64,000 bases of DNA, taken from the NCBI GenBank assembly GCA_030077755.1, contig JAQJZZ010000010.1, positions 124,001-188,000 on the forward strand, read 5' to 3'. Positions 1 to 11,900 of this stretch are shown here, in pieces. Under the pieces are notes generated by a model. The model was not told the origin of the DNA and did no database searches. It was given only the letters and a program-made list of their open reading frames with translations. Each line of letters opens with the position of its first letter. Position 1 is the first letter of the stretch. The DNA comes from Filosporella fistucella. Taxonomy: Eukaryota > Ascomycota > Leotiomycetes > Helotiales. Both the position numbers and the translations under genes were made by a program.

Positions 1-828
1 ATAGCCTCAAACAATACCTACTGCTCATCCAAGTGAAAGTCCCATTAGGATGGAATGTGATTGTATATCTTGGGTGCAGAGCTCTCAAATCGATGGATGC
101 CTGTCGACCGAGCTTCGTGATGGTTACACTGGCCACGCAGGGCGACGGAAGAAGTTCCGCTTCTTTTGGCCCGAGGAGAAATTCTCGGGTCAGAGAATGT
201 GCACCTTCGCAGCCAACGAGTAGATTCCCTGTCTCCTGTGTGCCGTCTTCAAATGTAACTGTAATGGTGTTCTCGCCTGTCTCGATTTTCTTGAGACGTT
301 TGCCCCACTAATATCTCTTCAGCGGTGAGGAAGGGTGGAGTTGATGTGATCAAACCTTAATATCCACATCTTTCGAAATCATTTCAAGCCATTTCTTTCT
401 TCTAAGGCGCAAGCTCCAAGGTGCTGGCAGATTCTTGAGAAGCTCGCCAGTCGCTCCATGATGCACTGGCATAACACTACTTTCCGATGCTACATAGGTG
501 GGATCAGTCTGAACAGTTTTGACAAGAGGCTTGAGATCATCGGTGAGGCATTCATCCAGTCTTGACTGTGCCCAGTAAATTCCGAAGTTCCAATCTCTGG
601 GTCTCTGGTACCAACTCGTATCCTGTTCAAAAACGGTGCATGGGATTCCAGCCTTGATGTGTCAATTTCATCCCGAAATTTGGGGCTATCCTTACTTGCT
701 TGAGGACTTGGCCAAATAGAAGTCCTGCAGAACCTGTTTGGTTTAGCAAGGCAGCGACTTGCTGTTTCTGGAAGATACAGACCTGAGCCAATGATCAAAA
801 CTCTAAGTGGTGCTGAATTGGTTCCCAT
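1..828 (-). CDS. FAD-dependent monooxygenase, class A, partial (3' end beyond the left edge)
   Basis: This is the N-terminal part of a flavin monooxygenase of the phenol/salicylate-hydroxylase type, which adds oxygen to small, often aromatic, substrates using FAD and NAD(P)H. Proposed exons on the minus strand are 828-783, 733-696, 652-356 and 307-1, with introns of 49, 43 and 48 bp that all start GT and end AG. Splicing restores the dinucleotide-binding motif GSGSAG at about residues 14-19, preceded by the usual strand VLII. Exon 4 contains the second FAD/NADPH-contact motif of the family in the form VGCEGAHS, where C-E replaces the commoner A-D, followed by TREFL. The GD motif and the C-terminus lie outside the window. 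It is divergent from the methyltransferase gene at 1933, with about 1.1 kb between the starts, so the two may share control. The substrate cannot be told. Family assignment is firm; exact splice sites are inferred. Confidence 0.85.
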
Positions 829-1932
829 CTTGACGTCAGGATCGGGACCGATGGTTGTATCACTTCTGTTACTGCAGCTTACACAACTTCAGGAGAGACA
901 GAACAGGAATTGGAAGAAGAAAAGGTGTTTGGGATACCGCTCAACTGGCTGTTGGCCCGCTTACTCTCATGAGAAGTGGAGCTGCATCCAAATCCATGGA
1001 GGCAGGTTTCTTCTAGCTGTTTCAATCCTCCAAGCACCATGTCGCCATGTCCCTCCGATACGGCATTCTCGATGTGGCAGGACAACAGGGCAATTCCTTA
1101 TCCTACATGACTTATGAGCAAAATATGCATCGATAAAGCATGTTTCGCAAAATGCTACCACTCATTGGAGTGACTGTCGTCAAGTGAAGGATAACTGCGT
1201 CCGTTGTCGTCAGCGTATGCAAACTACTGCACAAATCCGGAGTACCTACGGTATAGAGACTGTTGATAAGTATTTCGACCGGAAGCAGGCAAGGAAATTA
1301 GGTTGCAGCCGTCAATGCTGTGCTCCCGGGCAGCCGCCACTAATCAACGAAGACCAAGCCTATAAACATCCCCTGTACGACCCGCTTTAGCGCCTTAGCC
1401 ACGACCCTTTATGCGGGGTGTCTGCAGTGGGGTCACAATTGAAATCTCGAAGGCCAGTAGAGTCGAGTGAGCGATGGAACTGTCATATGTGAGGTCGTGC
1501 ATGACAATGGCTCGGCAGTCTGATATTATGTGGCCTTCGAGGAAGATTGGCAGCAATCATGATGTGATACAAAATCGATTCTGAATCCAGACGCGGATGT
1601 AACCCATAATTCAAGTCATATGATATGCTGACAGTATGACAAAACAACGTACAAACCTCGCTATCAGAGGCTGGGCGTAGTTTCTGACCCACGTCAGACT
1701 TGATTGCGTGGGACTGTTCGAGTCAAAACGAACGGGATCATTCCCCGGCTGCCGAACTCTGAAATCGAGGATATGCAGTGTGGCACCCACACAGGCATGC
1801 CAAAGAAATTCGATTCCTCATCGTTGGGTTGGTAATTGATGCCCTAATATAGTCAAATGTCAGCCCGTTCAATATTTCGTGGCTATTGTTCCTGTACTGT
1901 ATATTTCGCTGCCCCCTCATACCGTGAAGGCA
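829..1932. other. Intergenic, divergent promoter region
   Basis: This 1.1 kb stretch lies between the starts of the flavin monooxygenase and the LaeA-like methyltransferase. I see only short frames on both strands, several opening with GTG or TTG, and no protein motif. It probably holds the promoters of both genes. No repeat or RNA gene was recognised. Confidence 0.5.
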
Positions 1933-3410
1933 ATGGCACCGGGAAGTCCGCAAGATAGAGAAGGGCCGGCGTCTCCGCGAAATGGAAACCCAGAGCTATC
2001 TGTAAATACTTCAAGTCCAAGCGCCGAGGTGAGTCCGTATGGTACTTTATCTGATCATCGCAAAGTTGATAAGTTGGAGGTACCTCAAACTTCAGGCCCA
2101 ATTGTTGCTGATGACGACTATGAAGATGATGTTTATGATGGAGATTCAGCATTTGGGGCGCAATCAGATATATCAGACACTACTTCGATGACATCCAGTA
2201 TCATGAAATTCAGAGAAGAGAACGGAAGGACATATCATGCATTCGGTATTGGAGCATTTTCGAGGCACCTTGTCAAGACTAACACGTGCAGGTTCAACTG
2301 ACCACTGGGGTCCTAATGATGAGCGTGCGCAAGACCAACAGGACATCAGGTGAGTAGAAAGTTTTTACCTGTATGGCATAAACTGATTTGGCGAAGTCAC
2401 CACTTCTGGAGTTTAATGTTGAAAGGAGAGTTATATTTAGCACCAGTAGAAAATCCGCAAGTCAGTATGCTACACAAAAATGATAGCATAAGTCCAATAC
2501 TGACAGTCAATCAGAGAATACTCGACGTCGGAACAGGAACTGGCATGTGGGTTGTGTATGACCCCAGGATCAGGTTCCAAAACAAAAGAGGCTAACATCA
2601 AGGAGCGATGTAGCGGATAAACACCCAGAGGCAATCGTAAAAGGTATCGACGTATCACCAATTCAGCCGTTTTGGGTGCCACCAAATGCGAAGTTTGAAT
2701 TGGATGACTTCAATTTAGAATGGCAAGACTTCAACAAATATGACTTGATTCACGAACGAGAATTGTTAGGATCTGTGCCTGACTGGCCAAACTTCTACCA
2801 ACACTGTTTTAAGTTCGTAATCGTAGACTTTGGAGGTATTTCGAGTGCTGATGAAATCCAGCGCCCTAAAACCTGGTGGATGGATAGATTGTTCTGAGCC
2901 AGGGCTCTATTTTGAGTCCTTTTACGACACCTTGGGTCCTGATCATTGCTATAAATTGTGGGGAACCGCCATGCTAGAAGCAGGAAACAACGCAGGAATG
3001 AGTTTTGACGTTGGTCCATATATCAAACAACGGCTGGAAGACGCAGGTTTTATCAATGTCGTTGAGAAGAGGATATGCTGTACGATAGGAAAATGGTCGA
3101 ATGATCCTTGGGAGAGAGAAGTTGGACTTTGGGAACAGTTACGGCTAGAAAAAGGGGTACAGGATTTTTGCGAAAGAAGGTTCATCAATAACCTAGGGGT
3201 ATTTATAAATCGATTGAGATGAGAAAACCGTTATGCTAACAACAGATAGTGGCGTGCAGAGGAAGTGACTGTTTTTGGAGCACAAATGAGGGCAGCAGTG
3301 AAGAATAACAGGCTATTGGCTCATCATTGGTTGTAAGTAGAGCGAATGGTAAACATGACATTGCTAACCCAAGCAGCTACTTTGTGGTAGGGCAGAAGCC
3401 ACCAATATGA
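1933..3410 (+). CDS. LaeA-like SAM-dependent methyltransferase
   Basis: This is a class I methyltransferase of the large fungal family that includes the secondary-metabolism regulator LaeA. Proposed exons are 1933-2245, 2292-2349, 2397-2460, 2515-2555, 2603-2812, 2862-3198, 3250-3332 and 3377-3410, giving 379 residues. After an acidic Ser-rich N-terminus come the family landmarks in order: ENGRTYHAFG, WGPNDE, GELYLAP, the SAM-binding motif LDVGTGTG (about residues 148-155), ADKHPEA, GIDVSPIQP, WVPPN, FELDDF, DWPNFYQ, LKPGGW and the C-terminal YFVVGQKP. Every intron is 43 to 55 bp. The fourth donor (2556, GTATGA) was chosen because it keeps frame into the ADKHP segment. The start could also be the in-frame ATG at 1879. 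It is divergent from a flavin monooxygenase, which suggests the edge of a metabolite cluster. These proteins are numerous, so orthology to LaeA itself is not claimed. Confidence 0.88.
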
Positions 3411-3999
3411 ATGTGAAAGATAATGAAACTAGAATTTATGATATAAATAAACAAATTCTGGATGTCGGAAGGAGATGTTGGTGAGCAGCCGCAGTGGTAA
3501 GTGTAGCACTGGAACCACACTTCGCAAATACTGGTAGAAAATGGCGGTCGGGTGTATAGAGCATAGAAGAAGGCATCGACATATTTTTCCTTGAGTCAAG
3601 AGCCTTCTGAAAGCGCAATTTTGAACCACAAGAGGCAGGTGTACTAAGAATTGCTCGTACACAGCTCAACTTAAGCTGAACGTGATGCACAAGCAATCTT
3701 CTTTCGCACTCTCTGGGGGGGATTAGAAAAAAGGAAGTAGCTCAGCGATAAAATTCATGTAATCTTATAATAAACAAAACGAATATTGAAGCTCAGCAAA
3801 TAGATGAAGTGAAGAAGCTCCGCTGCTCAAATGTTTTGAGGAAAGGCGGGGTGAAGCAAATAATATACAAACTGCACTCCTGGCACGCCACGCCGACCGT
3901 AAGAATATCATAGATCAAGCTCCAAATCTGCTTCGCTCATTCACACAATTTCCACCACGTCCTTAACCCCCCTCCCCCTCTTCCTGTGGGAATGCCCTC
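3411..3999. other. Intergenic
   Basis: This is about 590 bp between two plus-strand genes. No coding motif was seen. The last 80 bp become C/T-rich (around 3960-3990), as expected for a fungal leader upstream of the start at 4000. Confidence 0.5.
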
Positions 4000-4837
4000 A
4001 TGATGAATGTCTCCAAAGCTGCCGCTGCTGCAGTTCGCCCTCAAGCCATCAGCACGAACACGGTCCATCTTAAACTCTACCCAACACCTACCAGCTTCTC
4101 CGAACGGCGCGAGGTACTTCGAGTCCTTGAGCGATTCGGCGAAGTGACCTTCTTTAAATCCCTAAAGGTATAATTCAACTCCAATTAGTGCCCGATGCAC
4201 GATAAACTCAATTGACACCCAGCAGTATGACCCAAGACGCCCAGTACACAATGCCTTCCTTGCAACCTTTAACTCCACAACCTCAACTCAAGAACTCATA
4301 GCTGCCTCCCCACTCCGCTACCATCTGGTCTCTACTACATCCTCCGATCCCCCTACTACAGATACCTCTCCAGCAGAACCTCTTACAAAGTCCTTCGAAA
4401 TGAACGCTTCCCAAACCACATTCTCACACACTCGCTACCTCAATTCCTTCGAGACAAACCCCCTTAAATGGCCATACAAACCAGTGAATGTAAACAAGTC
4501 GTACATAGCATCTGCGCTACACGATAATATTCCAGATGGGATGTGGAGTAAAGGCCTTAAGGACTGGGAAACAGACAGCTTGAAAGGGCCAACTTCGCTC
4601 AAGGGCCCTATGGGAGATGTTGATGTTGGAGAAGAGGAGGACACAAGAGCTACGTTGCCGAGGATGAGATTGCAAATGAAGAGAGAGAAAAGTATTGGTG
4701 GTGTAATGAGGGGCTTGGGTATCAGGCGGAAAGTGACCATAGAGCAAAAGCAGGATGAGGCTAGTGTGGTTGGAGCTCTGGACAGTGAGAAGGTCAACAC
4801 AGCCGCGAAATGGAAATCGATGGGGGGAGTGGAGTGA
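4000..4837 (+). CDS. Conserved fungal protein with a degenerate RRM-like N-terminal fold
   Basis: Two exons (4000-4167 and 4226-4837) joined across a 58-bp intron (GTATAA...CAG) give a 259-residue protein. Residues roughly 20-95 read like a divergent RNA-recognition fold: a strand VHLKLYP, a helix rich in E/R (SERREVLRVLERFG), a strand EVTFFKSL and then NAFLATF. Canonical RNP aromatic residues are not obvious. The C-terminal half is charged, with no further domain recognised. The N-terminus is Ala/Lys-rich and could be a weak mitochondrial presequence, but this is only a guess. Two adjacent in-frame ATGs (4000 and 4003) are possible starts. The gene is convergent with the large transporter gene downstream. 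It is clearly protein-coding by composition and splice structure; its function is unknown to me. Confidence 0.75.
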
Positions 4838-5951
4838 GGGAGGAATTGCCACACTTTTATCAACATGCAATTCGTGGTGGTCTCAGTCCAAGTAATGGCA
4901 TCGAGAGGGGAGTCAATGGCCATTGCATGACTGGCCACACTGACATGGAGACAACGCCGTCGCTATGAGGCGGGGCTCTAAAGAAATTGTGTATAGAAAC
5001 GGTGATACATCCAGGAACCGTCACTACGCACAAGCCTGAACCCCATCAAAATACTGTCGCCGCCGGTGGCGATACCATAAAATCAGCGGCCTCCAACAAC
5101 GGCCGCTCTGAGAGGTAGAGACACAATATCAAACAGTGTCGCTGTCTACCTCAGTTTGAGTTGATGCAGACCAAGAGAACGCTTATGACCCACCCATGAT
5201 GCGAAACGTATCCAAAGACTTTTAAGCCCTGGGCAGATTGCAGCGAAGATTACAGAGAAGGGATGAAGAAGGAAAACTAAATATAAGCGCAGATGGCCCA
5301 CCTCTTCAATAGTAGTGGTTCGTAATAGAGGTGTCTATATATACTCTTCTATCATGAGATATGCAGATTATACGCTATATTGTACTACGCGTAACAGTCT
5401 GGCACCTAGACTTGAATGCACAATGTTGGCGACGCCACTACTGCTTTATCTAACGATAGGAATAGCCAGGCAAACGATGGAGCTGCCAGATCTGCTCATC
5501 CCGAGGAAGCAGTTAAGAAGAAGCAGTTAAGAAGAAGCAGTTAAGAAGAAGCAGTTAAGAAGAAGCAGTTAAGAAGAAGCAGTTAAGAAGAAGCAGTTAA
5601 GAGGAAACGAGTTTTCAACCCGATTTTCAAGAGCTGGAATTTCACGAGCAAGAAAAAGCAAGAGTTTCAGGGTAATAATAACATCAATTCTTCAACTCGC
5701 TCCTTCAATCAATCTACCATATCATCTATGCACCACCCTCCCTATTCCACTCCACACACTACTCCTCCAATACCATCCATTAAACCCAGCTCTGTACTCC
5801 TGGACTTCCTGCAGCGCATTCCGAGCACCTACAAACTTCCAGATAAAGTCAATGGAGATAAGCAGCGTGCCTACCGCCAATCTCCATTTACTCTTTTCCC
5901 GCAATCTCGTCTCTGGAGTTGTGAATGTGACAGTCTTCGGCCCGGGATTCC
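4838..5951. other. Intergenic between two convergent 3' ends
   Basis: This is about 1.1 kb between the stop codons of the RRM-like gene and the MFS gene. The only structure I can support is the 14-bp tandem repeat at 5509-5606. The TA-rich part near 5325-5400 and short frames show no protein family. Confidence 0.5.
5509..5606. repeat. 14-bp minisatellite, about 7 copies
   Basis: The unit gcagttaagaagaa starts at 5509, 5523, 5537, 5551, 5565, 5579 and 5593. The first six copies are identical over the full unit, and the seventh diverges after its ninth base. The period is not a multiple of three and the unit contains TAA in one frame, so it is not a coding repeat. It sits between the convergent 3' ends of the neighbouring genes. 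Near-perfect identity suggests recent expansion or conversion. Confidence 0.95.
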
Positions 5952-8900
5952 TCACTCCTCAATTCCTCTCCTCTGCATACTGGTTCCCTTTCTTCCACTC
6001 CCCGGCGCCCGCCTGCCACTCCCGTTTCCCGAGCCGCCTCGTTTGAGCATCTCTCTATGACCACCGAGATCACCCTGCTCGGGGACGTCACTCTTGCTTC
6101 TTCGCGAGTGTCTTGAGCTGTGTCTGCTCAAACTCTGGCGGACATGGTGAACAAGCTCTTGCTCCACTTCTTTGACATGATGTTTCGCATCCTCCATAGC
6201 AGCACGATTGGGATGTTTTGCTTCCAGACTGCCTACGTCAATCAACTTGTTCTTTAGCCTGATCTCACTGAAGCGAGACATAGCACCAAGTTCAAGGAGA
6301 CACATTCGTCTGCAGTGATGATGAGGATTTCCAATGATGATTGGACGCCACGGTTCCTCTTCTTCAATTCCCTCCTCGCGGCGTTGGGCAGATGTCTTTC
6401 GGGCGTTGTGATAACGATCCATTTCTTCCTTCTTGGAGTCTGGGATGATCTGAACGTTTGTGAATCGAATCAAGACCAGAAGGAGAAGAACAGAGAGGAT
6501 AAGAAGCACACCAGCCATTACGCCGGTAGCTGATTGTTGCCCTAGATGGCGAGTCAAGATGCCTCCAACCCCAGAAGCAGCGGCAGCAACAAGATAACCC
6601 ATACCCTGAGTAATGGCAAAAGCTGAAGCAACTCTTGGGAAGGACGAGTAATTCTTCCTCTTAGCTGCGCTTGAATCTCCTGCAGATCCGCGAGCTCGAC
6701 CTGTCATGCCTGGCTGAAGATCAGAAGTGTCGAAAAGCTCCATAATGATTCCATGGCATTCAGCCATTGCGAGATTGGACAAGAATCCAATGACTCCAGC
6801 AAACAGAATCGGTAATATGAAAGGAATCGGTGGCCCGCCAGACGAGAGTGTATATGCCAGACCAGCGAAAGGAAGACACAACACAAAGATAGTTCTACGA
6901 ACCATATGAGAGGTCCATTTCACCTTCTTATGAACCAGAGTAGCATCATCGCTTGAAGGGGCAATTTTCCGTGCTCGACTGAATATACCTGCTTTTTGGA
7001 ACGGGATGGATAGGAAAGCACCGATTGGAATAGCCATCACGCTAGCACCAACTCCAGGGGATTTTAACTTGTAGTCTTTGGACATGAGTGCACCGAGGAG
7101 CTGTTGAAATCAGTGGTGGATCTTGAGTGAACCAAAAAATACTTACAAGAATAATCAACACCATCTGCCCATATATCCACGCAACATACAATGCCATAAT
7201 CATGAACCCAGGCTGGCGCAGCATCTTCTTCGAGAGCATCACACCATAGTGGAATTCTTCACCCCACCATTTTGGTCCAGTCTGAACCATATGCATCTTG
7301 ACCTCACCTCGAGCCAATCGTCGTGATACAGCTTCACCGTTGACCACCTCGGCAACAGATCTACGGTATGCAGACCGTCTGACTTCTGGGCAGAGAACGT
7401 TCAAGAACATCACAAACGCGATGATAGCTATAGTCACGTAAAAACCCCATGCTGGATTCAGAGAATTGATAATCGCAGCACCAATAAGGAATCCCAAGCC
7501 GATGGACCCAAGGGCTGACCATGTCCACAAGCCAAGCCATATACCCATGCCACCTCCATGTCGGCGGACATCAAACTCATCCACATGTTCTTGATGTGGG
7601 TTTGAACTCTGTAGAGACGCACCGAAGAGATCAGTGAGCATCTGCTTGAAGTTCATGTTAGCGAACCCAAGGACAAAGCCCATCAAAGCACGAGGCAATA
7701 TGAGACCGATTCTCCAAGTCGCTATATATGGAGACCTGAATTGACCAACAGCAAGAGCTTGAGGGAATAAGAGTGGCATTGCGAGAGACATCGATCCGAG
7801 AATATACGGTTTCCGACCATGCAAAAGAGGCAATGGCCAAAAGAAGAATGTTGGAATCGACAAGCCAATGAAGAAGAAAACATTTCCGAGCACAGTATAA
7901 TGGTGGAAGTCGACGATATAGTACTGAATCGCAGGTGTCTCTCCCGCATATACACCAACGACAATTCCAATCAGTGCTGTGCTAAAACAAGCAACCGACG
8001 CAACAAATCTTTTACGTCCTGATGACCAATCTCTGGCAATTGTCTGGCGTTTGTGCGATCGGGCAAGACTGAATCCTTTGAGATGGTGATCTCTCAGACT
8101 GACATGTCGTTTGTTGCTAAGACTTAGATGATGATTTTTGGAGTTTCGTTCTGCTCCAGCTTTGCTTGTTTCTGGTAAATTTGGATCAGGGATATCTCTT
8201 AACTCAATTGCTTCCATGGTCCTACTCCCTCTCGCTTCTCCAACTCCTCCTCTAATTCTAACTCCGTATCCTGTCTCGAAATCCATGACTTCGCTATGGC
8301 TAATTTGTGATCCATCAAAACTGTGAGAATAGCGAGGCGGGATGATGACAGGATCCTGTGGAATTAAAAGGTGAGCTGTTGCAGCACGAGTTTCAAGCTG
8401 AGAACATTTCTCAATTTTAGTACGATCGATATCTTGCCAATTGTAGGTCTGACCAGTCTGCCCAGTTTGAGCAGTCATACCAGAGATAGCCTTGGATCTT
8501 GCTTGGAATTTCTCGGCTTGTCCCCTAAGCATCAAGGAACTTGCACGAGGTGTGATAGGCGGGTGTAGATTCTCCTGTATGAAATCACGTACCTCTCGCT
8601 TGCTGGGAACTGATCTTAATGCGAGTTTAGAAGTGACTCTCAAATGTTCTTCCTCTGAATGCTCTATAGCACATTTTCGAGGTGCAGTACCGCTCATGGG
8701 AGTAAGCTGTGGCAATGGTTCTGTTCGTCGTGTAGATGCCAGAACGGATATCATTGGATCACCACAAAGATCACGAGGGACATCATTGGTCTCCAAAGCG
8801 GTAGGACTGTCTATATCGCCCCGGCTGGCTCGACTTCTTTTGGTAGGACTTAGTCTGGTGGGTGACCTCTCAGAGCTTTTTCGGGTGTCTTGTCTGCTTG

Positions 8901-11900
8901 TTTGATCAAAAGGCTCTAGTGTCCTAAATTCTGGTGGAGACTCGGTGAGTAGACTGTCGTCGTCCGCAGTTTTTGAGCGTTTATTCAAGGGATGAAGACT
9001 TGTACTCCTTCGGAAGTCTGGCTCCAAGTGTTTACATGAGCCTCTTGTATTTGATCCCATCGGAAACGAAATAGTCCTCTGTCTCGGCAGCTCCACGTCA
9101 TTCTCGGTCGGCAACGACCTTGGATCAACGTTACCGATCCTTCCTGTAGGACCGTTGGTTGCTTGTCTTGAAGGGGATGAGAAAGCTGATGGCTGTCTAG
9201 AGACGGGCGGAAATGGCGTAGAGGCTCTGTCATTTGGTGGCCAACCAGGTGAGCGAGAAGTTCGTTCCTTGGCAGAGACGGTAATGCTTCGAACAACCTT
9301 GGCCAATTCAGGTGGAGTCGGAGGAAGCTCAGCTTTATCGCTTATGTCAGAATTACTATAACTTGACACACTTCGAAGACTCTCGTGAATACTCGGAACA
9401 CTTGACACATCGGAACGCCTATTGATCAGTACTGAATAAGAACGTCTTTTTCTGAAGTTCGGTCCCAGATTGTCCTCCTTTTCTGTAATCCTGCCACTTT
9501 TGAGTACTTCCATTGCACTCCCAAGTAATTCTGGCACCAATGAAGGACCCTGTGTGTCAGCAGCTTGTCGGGCAATAAGTAAAGCCTCATTCATCAGATT
9601 CTCCAGATCATTGATTGTTTTAGAGAAAGTTTCTGAAGGATCAACCCTCATCTGGCGCTTTGATTTGACCGACCCCAATTCCGTATCATCAGTTTGATGA
9701 TCTTCACGAAGTCGAGTTTTCCCCAAAAACAACTCAGTGACCGGCTTCACAGGGGCTATTTGAGACCTGAGGGGCTTATTTGACGCTCCTCTTGTCCTCG
9801 GAGGTAAATTTGTGAATCGAGGCTCGTATGGTCCATTACTAGACAAAAGCTCTTTAAGCCAGTGCACTGTGTTTTTGCGTCCAAATTTGTCTACCGACGG
9901 GATTCGGGGAGCTGGTACACCCTCTTTATAAGGATCAGAATCCTCTTTTTGTGGGATGAGCTTCTCTCTTGCAGAATCTTTGTGGTCTGAGCCGCAAGTT
10001 CTCAAAGAGCCTACCGATGAGATAGAACGAAGCTGCCGATAACTTCGAGACATGATCCTCTCAAAAGAGCGCTTTCTGGATGGTGGGGTTACAGTTCCTT
10101 CAGGTGAGAACCTGGAAAGAGAATTTGTCGCTGTGGTTTTCGGGCTCAGAACCCGATTCCTAGACGAACGACGGTCAGGAATAGAAATGTATCCGACAGA
10201 AGATCCTTGTTTAAATGCGTTTGGCAATTTCCAACCTGGCTTGCCTTCCTTCAGTGGTAGCTTTTCGCCGGACTCCAGTGGTATAGTCTCCATGCCATCT
10301 GGTGAAAAAGGTTTCGGAGTCAACGTGAGATTGTCATGAATTTCGAAAGCACCAGGAAGGACCCCAGTTCTAGCCAAATTGGATTTTGTCGAGCCCCTCT
10401 TTGGTTGGTCTGAACCTAGACCTCCATTCTCTTGATTCTGAGCTACAGGACTTGCAACACGTGAGTTTTCTGATGGTAGTCCACGAGGAGGAATGGCATC
10501 AACTGGAAGCTCAAAATCTCTGAGGGACTTCTTTGGGCTCGCCAAGTTCTCTATCCAGTCTGATGCTCGCGTTCTACTATCCTCTGCCGGATTCGACACA
10601 ATGACAGTCGTTTCAGACTCCCTTCGTAGAGAATCTGGTGCCTCGTTCCATAAAGAAGCACTGCGAAGATATTCATCCGCTGTTCTTGCAGCTCTAGTAA
10701 GTGAGTCTGCCACCAACACCCAGTATCCATCCGAAGCCTCATCACGCTGTGAACCAGGAGGGACAACAATTTCCTGGACAGCATTTCGCACGGCAGTCTG
10801 CACAGCATCTTGAACAGCTTCCTTAACGGCAGGTACAAAGCCCCAGTAAGATGGATTCAGTGGATCTGCCGAGGGTCGAGGATCATCAGGCTGTGTTGTT
10901 ATTGGTGGCAAAGCATTATTGGGATGGGCGGTAGATTGTTCGGTGAGCTTGGTAGCCGCACGAGCCGTTTCAGGTTGTGTGGTGGGCTGGGATGATGATT
11001 CTTTGGCCTGAACAGGAGACTTTGGTGAGCCCTGGAAGGCTGCACGATTTTCCCCAGTCTGGGGCAAAGAATCTGGTAGTCCTGGGCCACGTTCTTTGGC
11101 AGGAGATTGGCATTCAGCGAGTACATGCTCGTTACTTGTGTTTTTCGGTGATATCGCTGCACAAGGCACTGGATCTCCTGCCTCGACTGACATCTGGGTA
11201 TCATCAACAGGAACATTTTTCCTTGACGATTCTGGAGGTATCGCAGCAGAACCACGACCTAGCAAATCGTTCACGGCGGTTGCTGACGGTGCCGGGAATG
11301 CTGTAGGATCTTTGAATGCTATCCTAGGGCTTTTATTCCTGCTTTTCGGAGCGGGCTCAACTGTAACAGACTCCTTCGAGCCTGTCGTTGTCCCAAACAA
11401 TCTCGACATTTCTTCTTCGGCTTCTTGAATACGACCTCTGACGCTATCAACAAGCTGTCTGGCTTTTTGAAGATTTGTAAGATGGCCGGCCACCGGCGAT
11501 GGGAACTGGTCGTTGACAGTATCATCATCGCGACTAAGAAGATGAGACATCTCTAGAATTTGTACAGGAGGTGTTTTCGTCCGCGATTTTCGGGATGTTT
11601 CAGGCTCAGTGGGTCGTTCTGCTGCCGAATTTGTTCTTATCGTTGCCAAAGTATTGTTCAAGTCATCAGCGCCAGTCTCTAAAGCCTCTGCAATGCTTTG
11701 TCTTTTTTTTGGTGCGTGGATGATTCGAAAACTGTTGCGAGTGTCTGCTGGCTTAGAGATATTGCTTTGAGATCGCAAAGTGGCAATATTCCGAGAATCG
11801 GCTACAATGCTTTTGGAGCTCTTCAGGCTTACTATAGGGCGTATGGAGTTGACATCATGTGGATCGATGCTGGAAATATTATTTTCGGCCCATTCAGCAT

